64,000 nucleotides of DNA from positions 1 through 64,000 of the forward strand of contig DASVQC010000003.1 of the NCBI GenBank assembly GCA_036389335.1, written 5' to 3'. Below are positions 57,161 to 64,000 of the stretch, piece after piece. This stretch comes from JAIVGV01 sp036389335 (GTDB taxonomy: Bacteria; Acidobacteriota; Blastocatellia; Pyrinomonadales; Pyrinomonadaceae). A model generated the notes under the pieces. It was not told the DNA's origin, did not search any database, and saw only the letters and a program-made list of their open reading frames with translations. The translations under genes were made by a program, and so were the position numbers. Position 1 is the stretch's first letter. The number at the start of each line of letters is the position of its first letter.

Positions 57161-59323
57161 ATGAAAGTTCAAGCTCCGCTTCTGATCATTTTTTTGTTCT
57201 GCGCTCCCGCGGCGCGCGCGCAGCGCGGGATGACGCCGGACGAGACGCTGCGGGTCGCGACCGTCGCGGACGCGCAGATTTCGCCCGACGGCACGCGCGT
57301 CGTCTACACGGTCTCGGCGGTCGCGGGCAACGAGACGCGCTCGTCGCTCTGGGTGGCGCAGGCCAACGATGCGCGGCGCGCGGGCGCGCAACTCGTCGGC
57401 TCCGAGATGAGCCCTTCGCGCCCGCGCTGGTCGCCCGACTCCCGCTCGCTCGCCTTCCTCGCCTCGCGCGGCGATCAGCCGGGCGTCTGGGTCGTGCCCG
57501 CCGAGGGCGGCGCGGCGCGCCTCGTCGCGGCGGTGCGCTCGACCAACTTCTTCATCACCTACGCGGGCGAGCCCTTCGCGTGGTCGCCCGACTCGCGCCG
57601 CATCGCCTACGTCAGCGCGACCGAGGAGCAGATCGTGCCGCAGGTGGCCGACAAGAGCTACCAGCGCGAAGAGTTCGGCGGCGACCCGCGCGTCATCGAC
57701 CGCATCCAGTACAAGTCGCGCACCTCGCTCGCCGATCAGCTCCGCACGCACGTCTGGGTCACGGACGTCGCCGCGCCCGCGCCGCGCCAGCTCACCTTCG
57801 GGCAGACCTACGATCACGCGCTGACGTGGAGCCCGCGCGGCGACGAGATCGCCTTCCTCTCGAACCACGAGCCCGACCCGGACGCCAACAACAACTCCGA
57901 CATCTTCGCCGTCTCGACCGCCGACGGGCGCGTGCGCCAGATCACCTCGACGCGAGGCTGCGAGTACGAGCCCGCGTGGTCGCCCGACGGCAGGTGGATC
58001 GCCTACACCGCCACGACGCGCGAGGTGACGACCATCGACAGCGTCGCCGAGGACACGCACGTCTGGATCACGGAGGCCGCGGGCGGCGCGAGGCGCGACC
58101 TGACCGCCGAGCAGGATCGGCGCGCGCGCTCGCCGCAGTGGGCGGCTGACGGCGCCTCGATCTACTACCTCGCCGGCGATCACGGTCGCACGACGATCTA
58201 CCGCGTCAATCTCGCCGACAGGAGGATACTGACCTTCGCGATCTGGGGCGACCGGAGGCGCGGCGACTTCGACAGCACGCGCGCGATGTTCGTCGCCGAG
58301 CGTCTGTCGCCCGTCGAGACGAACCTCGTCCAGAGCCTCCGCCCGTCGCGCCCGTTCCAGATCGGGAACTTCAGCGTCGCGACAAAGTCCGCGCCCCTCG
58401 GCGGGGGGCGCGGGCCCGTCGCCCCTTCCTCGCCCGTCGTCTTTACGCTGACCGACGCCGTCACGCCCGCCGAAGTTTACCTCTCGGTCACGCCGGGTTT
58501 TCCCGTCCGGCGGCTGAGTGCGCACAACGATCTGCTGACCCGCGGAGAGACGTTCGTCGAGCCGGAAGAGATGCGCTTCGAGAGCTTCGACGGCACGGAG
58601 GTGCAGGGCTGGCTGATGAGGCCCGCGCGCTGGGGCGGCGGGCGCGCGCCCCTCATCCTGAGCATCCACGGCGGCCCCCACGGGATGTCGGGCTACGGCT
58701 TCAACGCCGCGTTTCAGGCTTACGCCGGGCACGGCTACGCCGTCCTCTTCATCAACCCGCGCGGCTCGTCCGGCTACGGGCAGAAGTTTTCGGACGGGAC
58801 GCTCCGCGAGTGGGGCGGCGGCGACTACAAGGACTTGATGGCGGGCGTCGATTTCGCGCTCAAGAAATACCCGTGGCTCGACGCGAACCGGATGGGCGTG
58901 ACCGGGGGCTCCTACGGCGGCTTCATGACCAACTGGATCATCACGCAGACGCCGCGCTTCCGCGCCGCCGTCTCCTCGGCGTCGGTCAGCAACCTCGTGA
59001 GCTTCTACGCGACTTCGCTTTATCAGGACTTGATCCACGCCGAGTTCGGCGGCTTCCCGTGGGACGACTACGACTTGCTCTGGCGCTGGTCGCCGCTGCG
59101 CTACGTGCGCGACGCGCAGACGCCCACGCTCTTCATCCACGGCGAGCAGGACAACGACGTGCACATCACGCAGGCCGAGGAGATGTACACGGCGCTGCGG
59201 CGGCGCGGCGTCGAGACCGTCCTGCTCCGCTACCCGCGCGAGGGCCACGGGCTCCGCGAGCCGCGCCACCGCCTCGACGCGCTGGAGCGCACGCTCTGGT
59301 GGTTCGACAAGTATCTGAAATGA
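57161..59323 (+). CDS. S9-family prolyl oligopeptidase/acylaminoacyl-peptidase
   Basis: A 720-residue exported serine peptidase. Signal peptide to about ARAQ; residues 35-430 form a WD/PD40-type beta-propeller with repeated SPDGxxxxY units; the C-terminal hydrolase has GGSYGGFMTN (Ser near residue 585), HGEQDNDV (Asp) and EGHGL (His). It cleaves peptides in the periplasm. The start follows the arm of the GxxExxY element, with only GAAG as ribosome-binding site, six bases upstream. Confidence 0.93.
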   Translation: MKVQAPLLIIFLFCAPAARAQRGMTPDETLRVATVADAQISPDGTRVVYTVSAVAGNETRSSLWVAQANDARRAGAQLVGSEMSPSRPRWSPDSRSLAFLASRGDQPGVWVVPAEGGAARLVAAVRSTNFFITYAGEPFAWSPDSRRIAYVSATEEQIVPQVADKSYQREEFGGDPRVIDRIQYKSRTSLADQLRTHVWVTDVAAPAPRQLTFGQTYDHALTWSPRGDEIAFLSNHEPDPDANNNSDIFAVSTADGRVRQITSTRGCEYEPAWSPDGRWIAYTATTREVTTIDSVAEDTHVWITEAAGGARRDLTAEQDRRARSPQWAADGASIYYLAGDHGRTTIYRVNLADRRILTFAIWGDRRRGDFDSTRAMFVAERLSPVETNLVQSLRPSRPFQIGNFSVATKSAPLGGGRGPVAPSSPVVFTLTDAVTPAEVYLSVTPGFPVRRLSAHNDLLTRGETFVEPEEMRFESFDGTEVQGWLMRPARWGGGRAPLILSIHGGPHGMSGYGFNAAFQAYAGHGYAVLFINPRGSSGYGQKFSDGTLREWGGGDYKDLMAGVDFALKKYPWLDANRMGVTGGSYGGFMTNWIITQTPRFRAAVSSASVSNLVSFYATSLYQDLIHAEFGGFPWDDYDLLWRWSPLRYVRDAQTPTLFIHGEQDNDVHITQAEEMYTALRRRGVETVLLRYPREGHGLREPRHRLDALERTLWWFDKYLK

Positions 59324-59465
59324 GCCGTTAGCCGTTAGCTGTTAGCTGTTAGCTGTTGGCTGTGGGCCGGAAGTTCTTGCGCGCGCCTGCTAACGGCCAA
59401 CCGCCAGCCGCTAACATCCATCTGCTTGCTAACAGCTAACCGCTAACAGCTAATCGCTAACAGCT
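59324..59465. repeat. palindrome of TTAGCTG/CAGCTAA words
   Basis: The left arm (59324-59363) has heptamers GTTAGCC, GTTAGCT, GTTAGCT, GTTAGCT, GTTGGCT; the right (59389-59465) has CTAACGGCC, CTAACAGC, CTAACCGC, CTAACAGC and CTAATCGC words. It starts at the S9 peptidase stop and ends at the Dabb start codon. It belongs to the same word family as 13184-13289. Confidence 0.85.
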
Positions 59466-59762
59466 ATGCTCACCCACATCGTCGTCTGGAAGTACCGAGA
59501 GGGCGTGACGCAGGCCGAGCGCGACGAGCACGTCGCGCGCCTGCGTCGGCTGCCGTCTTTCATCACGCACGTCGAGAGCTTCGTCGTCGGGTTCGACGAG
59601 TTGAAGTTGCCGCGCTCGTACGACACGGGGCTCGTCGCCACCTTCCGCGACCACGCGGGGCTCGCCGCGTACGACGCGCACCCGGAGCACGTGCTGGTCG
59701 CCGCCTACGGGCGCAGCCTCTCGGAGCACGTCGCGTCGGTCGATTTCGAGAGCGAGGGTTGA
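59466..59762 (+). CDS. Dabb-family (stress-responsive A/B barrel) protein
   Basis: A 98-residue protein: HIVVWKYREGVTQAE at the start and YDTGLVATFRDHAGLAAYDAHPEH, the normal features of ferredoxin-like dimeric Dabb proteins. The role is unknown. No Shine-Dalgarno: the heptamer repeat runs up to ATG 59466. The stop overlaps the next start (TGATG). Confidence 0.9.
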   Translation: MLTHIVVWKYREGVTQAERDEHVARLRRLPSFITHVESFVVGFDELKLPRSYDTGLVATFRDHAGLAAYDAHPEHVLVAAYGRSLSEHVASVDFESEG

Positions 59763-61009
59763 TGAGAAGGCTGCTCAAAGTCTTCGCCGCGCTCCTCGCC
59801 CTCTTCGCGCTGACGCAGGCCCCCTTCGTCTACCGCCGCCGACAACTCTCCCGGCTCGACGCCGCGATCCGCTCCCTCAACTCGCAGCGCGCCGCGACCG
59901 ACGACGCGGGCTTTGCCGACTACCCCGGAGCGATCCACGTCCACTCATTCCTCGGCGGCCACAGCACCGGCACGTTCGCCGAAGTGGTCGCGGGCGCGCG
60001 CGCCGCCGGCCTCGCCTTCGTCGTGATGACCGAACACCCTTCCCCCTACACCGACACGCGCGCCGCGACCCTCTCCGGCCCGCACGAAGGCGTGCTCTTC
60101 ATCCCCGGCAACGAGACGAGCGAGCGCGAGCGCGACCGTCTGCTCACCTTCGGCGTCCCCGCCGCCGCCGCGCAGCCGCCCGAGGGCAGTTCGCCCGCCG
60201 CGATCCCGAACGACGACGGCGTCGCCGCGACGCAGCGTTCCATCGACCGCGCGAAGGCGTCGGGCCAACTCGTCTTCGTGGCGCACCCGGAGACGTTCGG
60301 GGGCTGGCAGACGGCGCGCGGCTTCGACGGCATGGAGGTCTACAACCTGCACGCCGACGCCGCGCGCGCCAACCGCCTCGCGCTCTTCTTCGACGGCCTC
60401 TGGTCTTACCGCAGCTTCCCCCAACTGCTCTGGGCGCGGTTCCACGAATCGCCGACCGAGAACCTGCGCCGCTGGGACGGGCTGACCGCAGGGGGCCGCC
60501 GCGTCGTCGCCGTCGCCGGCAACGACGCGCACGCCAACGTCGGCGTGAGTCTGCAAGACTTCACCGGCAGATCGATCTTCCGGATCAAGCTCGACCCTTA
60601 CGAGCGCAGCTTCCGCGTCGTACGCACGCACGTCCTCGCGCCGGCGGGCCAAACCTTCGACGCCGAGACGCTGCTCGCCGCGCTCTCCGCCGGGCACGCC
60701 TACGTCTCCTTCGACCTGCTCTGCGACGCCACGGGCTTCCGCTTCGGCGCGGCGAACGGCGCGGAACAAAAGACGATGGGCGACGAGATCGCGCTCGCCT
60801 CCGGCGTGCGCCTGAGGGTGGTCGTGCCGGTCGAGGGCCGCGTCGTGCTCGTCAGAGACGGTCGGCGCGTCGATGAGAAGGTGGGGAGGGGCGCTGAGTG
60901 GACGGTCGGCGAGCGCGGCGTCTACCGCGTCGAGTGCTACCTGCCGCAGCTCCCCGTGCGGATGGGCGAGACGCCGTGGATCATCTCGAACCCGATCTAC
61001 GTGAGGTGA
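59762..61009 (+). CDS. PHP-domain metal-dependent phosphoesterase, membrane-anchored
   Basis: A 415-residue protein with an N-terminal hydrophobic helix (residues 5-21) followed by a PHP domain. Metal ligands are HVHSFLGGHS, MTEHP, PGNETS, VAHPE and GNDAHAN. PHP phosphoesterases hydrolyse phosphate esters. The final ~120 residues are beta-rich and may be a separate domain. It starts inside the Dabb stop (TGATG), so both are translated together. Confidence 0.85.
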   Translation: MRRLLKVFAALLALFALTQAPFVYRRRQLSRLDAAIRSLNSQRAATDDAGFADYPGAIHVHSFLGGHSTGTFAEVVAGARAAGLAFVVMTEHPSPYTDTRAATLSGPHEGVLFIPGNETSERERDRLLTFGVPAAAAQPPEGSSPAAIPNDDGVAATQRSIDRAKASGQLVFVAHPETFGGWQTARGFDGMEVYNLHADAARANRLALFFDGLWSYRSFPQLLWARFHESPTENLRRWDGLTAGGRRVVAVAGNDAHANVGVSLQDFTGRSIFRIKLDPYERSFRVVRTHVLAPAGQTFDAETLLAALSAGHAYVSFDLLCDATGFRFGAANGAEQKTMGDEIALASGVRLRVVVPVEGRVVLVRDGRRVDEKVGRGAEWTVGERGVYRVECYLPQLPVRMGETPWIISNPIYVR

Positions 61010-61022
61010 GGCGACGGAAAGA

Positions 61023-61121
61023 GGTTCGCCGCGGGGGCGCGGGGATCGCGCAGAGTTACCGCAGAGTAAGTCCGTCCTCTCCGCGCCCCTCCGCGCGATC
61101 CCCGCGCCTCCGCGGCGAACC
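61023..61121. repeat. palindrome of GCGGGGATCGCGC words
   Basis: The left arm (61023-61051) and right arm (61093-61121) are reverse complements at 28 of 29 positions (GGTTCGCCGCGGGGGCGCGG and on). The loop holds AGAGTTACCGCAGAGTAAG. Confidence 0.85.
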
Positions 61122-61188
61122 CTGCCAACGCCCTAATCAAGATTGAGCCGGGCCATTACCCGCCGCCCTCGTTTCCCGGAAACGACAA

Positions 61189-61218
61189 CGCCCCGCATGG
61201 AGTAACCCGTGCGGGGCG
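61189..61218. terminator. hairpin terminator
   Basis: CGCCCCGCATGG / CCGTGCGGGGCG, a 12-bp stem with one G-T pair and a six-base loop, followed by ATTT on the + strand. Confidence 0.65.
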
Positions 61219-61225
61219 ATTTCGC

Positions 61226-61256
61226 GAGTCGGAAAGCTCCGGACTCAATTTTTTGG
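61226..61256 (+). terminator. intrinsic terminator after the PHP gene
   Basis: GAGTCGG / CCGGACTC forms a stem of seven pairs with one bulged G, directly followed by AATTTTTT. It suits termination of rightward transcription. Confidence 0.65.
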
Positions 61257-61488
61257 AAGGGGCGCTTCGAAGACGCCTCGCCTGTAGAGAGCCACGTGTT
61301 TGACTCTTCTCACGCCGCGTTCCCGAGTGTAGTGGGGAGGCGGGTGTACAGCTTCCGTGTTAGCTGAATGACGTGAGTTTATTGATGAAACATGCAACTG
61401 TCAAGGTTCAGTTTGACCGTCTCTCAGCCGTACAAGAGAGCGACACGCCAGGGCCTACGACTTTGCGGCGCTTTCTCCGCGTCGCGGC

Positions 61489-62505
61489 TCAAGTGTGCCC
61501 GGCGACCGCGCGCATGGGGGTCTGCCCGGCGGCGGCTTCGTGCGCCTCGGGCGCGTCGGAGAGCGCGGCGGCGCTGGTGAGGACGAGCGCGATCCAGAAG
61601 AGGTCTGCGACGAGTAGGTGCGCGAGCTGCATCCAGACGGGCGCGAGCAGCGTGATGTTCAAGATGCCGACGCAGACCTGCGCGATGAAGACGAACGTCA
61701 GGGCGGAGGTGAGCCGCTTGAGCCGCGCGTCCGTCCTCATGAAGTTGCCGACGTAGGAGGCCACCATCACGGCGTAGCAGCCGACGACGATGGCCATGGC
61801 CGGGTGGAGCGTGCGCAGCCGCAGCAGGAAGTGCGACGACGCGGCGAGGTCTTGCCTGAGCCCTTCGGCGAGCGTGCGCGCCGGGAAGAGCGTGTCGCCG
61901 AGCGCCGTCACCGCCCCGCTCACCGCGACGAAGAGCGCGCCCGCGAGCGCGGCGGCGAAGAGCCACCCCACCTTCCCCTGCCCGCGCAGACGAAGGCGCG
62001 CTCCGCCGCCCGTCGCCCACCACGCCGCGAGCGCGAGCGAGGCGAGCAGCAGGAACGTGTTGACGAGATGCAGCGACATCACCAGCGCGCGCGCCGCCGA
62101 GTCGTCGCGCACGACGAGGCGGAATTTGACGAGCGCCGCGCCGATCAGGGCCTCGAAGAGGATAAAGACGAGCGCGGCTGCGGACGCGCGCCGCACGCGG
62201 TCGCCGCGCGGCCTCACGCGCCGCGCGGCGAAGACCAGCCCGACGACGAGCAGGAGGGCCGCGCCGCTCGACAGGCGGTGCGAGAACTCGACGAGCGTCT
62301 TGACGACGCCGGAGGCGGGCACCAGCTCGCCGTTGCACAGCGGCCAGTGGCTGCCGCACCCGTCGCCCGAATAGGACGCGCGCACGTACGCGCCCCACAC
62401 GATGACGAGGAGGTTGAACGCCGTGACGAAGCCCGCGTAACGCGCGAAGCCGCGCGCGGGCGCGTCGTCAGTCCCCTCCCCCAAAAAATTATCGGAAGCA
62501 ATCAT
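61489..62505 (-). CDS. ctaA: heme A synthase
   Basis: A 338-residue CtaA/Cox15 protein with eight helices that oxidises the C8 methyl of heme O to heme A, needed by aa3-type cytochrome oxidases. Heme-ligand His lie in EFSHRLSSG, SLHLVN, RTLHPAM and LAHLLVADL. The Cys pair in GCGSHWPLC on the outer loop is typical of the type with a redox loop. It implies aerobic respiration. Confidence 0.92.
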   Translation of the reverse strand: MIASDNFLGEGTDDAPARGFARYAGFVTAFNLLVIVWGAYVRASYSGDGCGSHWPLCNGELVPASGVVKTLVEFSHRLSSGAALLLVVGLVFAARRVRPRGDRVRRASAAALVFILFEALIGAALVKFRLVVRDDSAARALVMSLHLVNTFLLLASLALAAWWATGGGARLRLRGQGKVGWLFAAALAGALFVAVSGAVTALGDTLFPARTLAEGLRQDLAASSHFLLRLRTLHPAMAIVVGCYAVMVASYVGNFMRTDARLKRLTSALTFVFIAQVCVGILNITLLAPVWMQLAHLLVADLFWIALVLTSAAALSDAPEAHEAAAGQTPMRAVAGHT

Positions 62506-62572
62506 CGTTCGGTCGCGGACGCCGCCGGCCCGCCGCGCGTGCTCTGATTATAAGTCGGCGCGGCGCGCGCCG

Positions 62573-63487
62573 TCACTGCGCCGTGCCGAGGGCGTGGCGG
62601 AGCGCGCCTTCGAGCTGCGGGTGCTTGAACTTGTAGCCCGCCGCGCTCAGTCTTGCGGGCTCGACGCGCGCGCTCGCCAGAAGCAGCGCGTCGGCCATCT
62701 CGCCGAAGGCGAGGCGCAGGCCGAAGGCGGGCGCGGGGAAGAAGGTCGGGCGCGAGAGCACGCGACCGAGCGTCTTCGTAAACTCCGCGTTCGTCGCCGG
62801 CTGCGGCGCGACGACGTTGACCGCGCCGCTCAACTGATCTTCCGCGAGCGCGAAGTGGATCACGTCTATCACGTCCGAGAGCGTGACCCAACTGTAGAAC
62901 TGTTTCCCGCTCCCGACGTTGCCGCCGAGGCCGAGCTTGAAGGGCGGCAGCATCTTCGCGAGCGCGCCGCCCCCCGCGCTCAGGATGAGCCCGAAGCGCA
63001 ACAGCACGGTGCGAATCCCCGCCGCGCGCGCCGCCTCCGACGCCCCCTCCCACTCGCGGCAGACTTCCGGCAGGAACCCCGCGCCCGCAGCGCTCTCTTC
63101 CGTCAACACCTCTCCGCCGCGGTCGCCGTAGTAGCCGATGGCCGACGCCGAGACGAGCACGCGCGGGCGCGCGTTCAAACGCGCGAGCGTTTCGGCGAGC
63201 AGCTTGGTCCCCTGCACGCGGCTCTCGCGGATGCGCCGCTTGCGCCCGTCCGTCCAGCGACCGGCGGCGATTGATTCGCCCGCGAGGTGAACCGCGGCGT
63301 CGTGGCCTTCGAGCGCGGCGGCGTCCAGTTCGCCGCGCTCCGGGTGCCACTCGACCTCGCGCACGCCCCCGCCCGCGCCCTTCGGCGCGCGCCGCACGAG
63401 CTGCGTCAACTCGTGCCCCCGCCCGATGAGCGACGGCACGAGCGACGACCCGACCAGCCCGCTCGCGCCCGTCAAGATGATCTTCAT
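62573..63487 (-). CDS. TIGR01777-type NAD(P)-binding epimerase
   Basis: A 304-residue extended SDR (YfcH-like). It begins MKIILTGASGLVGSSLVPSL with the dinucleotide loop and has HLAGESIAAGRW, RVLVSASAIGYYGDRG, GLILSAGGGALAKMLPPF and FYSWVTLSDVID; the C-terminal DUF1731-type end AAGYKFKHPQLEGAL is complete. The reaction is not known for the family. Confidence 0.93.
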   Translation of the reverse strand: MKIILTGASGLVGSSLVPSLIGRGHELTQLVRRAPKGAGGGVREVEWHPERGELDAAALEGHDAAVHLAGESIAAGRWTDGRKRRIRESRVQGTKLLAETLARLNARPRVLVSASAIGYYGDRGGEVLTEESAAGAGFLPEVCREWEGASEAARAAGIRTVLLRFGLILSAGGGALAKMLPPFKLGLGGNVGSGKQFYSWVTLSDVIDVIHFALAEDQLSGAVNVVAPQPATNAEFTKTLGRVLSRPTFFPAPAFGLRLAFGEMADALLLASARVEPARLSAAGYKFKHPQLEGALRHALGTAQ

Positions 63488-63568
63488 TATTCTTCTCCAC
63501 GCTTAACGCGCGACTCACCCGCGCCCCCGCGGCGAATGTTCTTATTAACTCACTGACTATGCCCTGAC

Positions 63569-64000
63569 TTACGTCGCGCGCGACTTTATCAGTTTTCTCA
63601 CGCCCCACACAGCCGCGACGAGCGCGAGCGACGCCGTCCACACCCACACGACCTCGCTCTCGATCACCTCGACGCCGCGCCCCGTGAAGAAGCCGAGTCC
63701 GATGGGCGAGACTTCAATCGGTCGCCACGGGAAGAAGTAGCGCGTCGCGTCGAACGGGGCGAAGAACGCGACGCCGCGCCCGCCGTTCGTCAGCGCGTCG
63801 AGCGCGCCGTGCGACGCCGTCGCGACGAAGAAGCACGCGACGAGCGACCACCACCGCCGCGAAAAAGTCTCCACCTCGCGGAACGCCGCCGCGACGACCG
63901 CAAGGCCCGCGCAGAGCGCGAAGGCGAGCGAGTGCGTCAGCCCCCGATGGCCGAGCGCGTCGCCGTAGCCGATCCCGAACGCGAACCCTAAAACGTCCGC
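63569..64000 (-). CDS. YdjM/YbcI-like membrane metal-dependent hydrolase, 5' end outside window
   Basis: The frame stays open to the right edge. Residues read inside the window include YGDALGHRGLTHSLAF (from about 63960 leftwards), the GHRGxTHS signature of the LexA-regulated YdjM family. These are inner-membrane proteins with two or more helices and presumed metal sites; ATASHGALDALTNGGRG supplies further His/Asp. The frame would continue beyond 64000 for about 20-40 residues; GTG 63874 is an internal codon, not the start. Confidence 0.8.
   Translation of the reverse strand, partial: ADVLGFAFGIGYGDALGHRGLTHSLAFALCAGLAVVAAAFREVETFSRRWWSLVACFFVATASHGALDALTNGGRGVAFFAPFDATRYFFPWRPIEVSPIGLGFFTGRGVEVIESEVVWVWTASLALVAAVWGVRKLIKSRAT

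Larger units (their letters stand above)
61010..61488. other. 479-base gap without a gene
   Basis: This convergent gap contains the palindrome 61023-61121 and two hairpins (61189-61218 and 61226-61256). From 61257 to 61488 I see no gene, RNA or repeat. Confidence 0.6.

Noticed and set aside
61189..61256. Small RNA or tRNA-like gene
   Set aside because: The structure is two simple hairpins, the second with a T-run, best read as terminators.

Overview
The window is GC-rich, densely coding bacterial chromosome with many GTG/TTG starts and 4-base start/stop overlaps. Gene content (arginine cluster with an acetyl/succinylornithine-type transcarbamylase, PEP-CTERM protein, large exopolysaccharide locus, BrnT/BrnA, heme A synthase, S9 peptidase) suggests an aerobic Gram-negative soil-type bacterium, possibly Acidobacteriota. 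That placement is inference from gene style only; no rRNA or other marker gene is present.

Left part (1-6080): a foreign-looking zone. Two stretches, ~206-1335 and ~4393-5373, are visibly AT-richer than the rest and have the anatomy of integron gene cassettes. Each starts just after a GTTATRT core site and ends with the exact complementary core followed by attC-like stems. Cassette 1 carries an esterase; cassette 2 carries a free-standing carrier protein translationally coupled to a membrane-anchored protein. A TPR protein and an N-terminally short serine hydrolase lie between them. No integrase is visible.

6085-15414: arginine biosynthesis. argR-argG-(P-loop protein)-argC-(CsaA-like)-argD-argF'-argB run leftward; a DUF1272 zinc-ribbon gene and argH run rightward. 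A TGCAT-rich operator/promoter region lies between them. The transcarbamylase has Thr at the position that separates acetyl- from succinyl-ornithine enzymes.

15528-44842: a 23-gene leftward exopolysaccharide locus. It holds an outer-membrane exporter (Wza-like), a tyrosine autokinase (Wzc-like), an ABC exporter (Wzm/Wzt), two kinase-fold genes (one fused to a NoeA-like methyltransferase), six glycosyltransferases, an O-antigen ligase/polymerase, a methyltransferase, asparagine synthetase, a deacetylase, a FemAB-like protein, a PaaK/CapK-like ligase, an aminotransferase, a beta-helix protein, an initiating sugar transferase and a FlaA1/CapD dehydratase. Several of these types accompany exosortase loci, and a PEP-CTERM protein follows at 45819, but no exosortase lies in the window.

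45819-64000: PEP-CTERM protein, secreted trypsin-like protease, Na+/H+ antiporter, two APC permeases, BrnT/BrnA, a secreted protein of unknown function, aldo/keto reductase, PLP decarboxylase, a broken GxxExxY gene, S9 peptidase, Dabb and PHP proteins, heme A synthase, a TIGR01777 epimerase and a partial YdjM-like gene at the right edge.

Across the whole window, nine intergenic gaps carry long imperfect palindromes built from reiterated short words, with several different word families. They touch stop codons, start codons and, at one site, enclose the GxxExxY gene. With the cassettes, these are the most unusual structures here.
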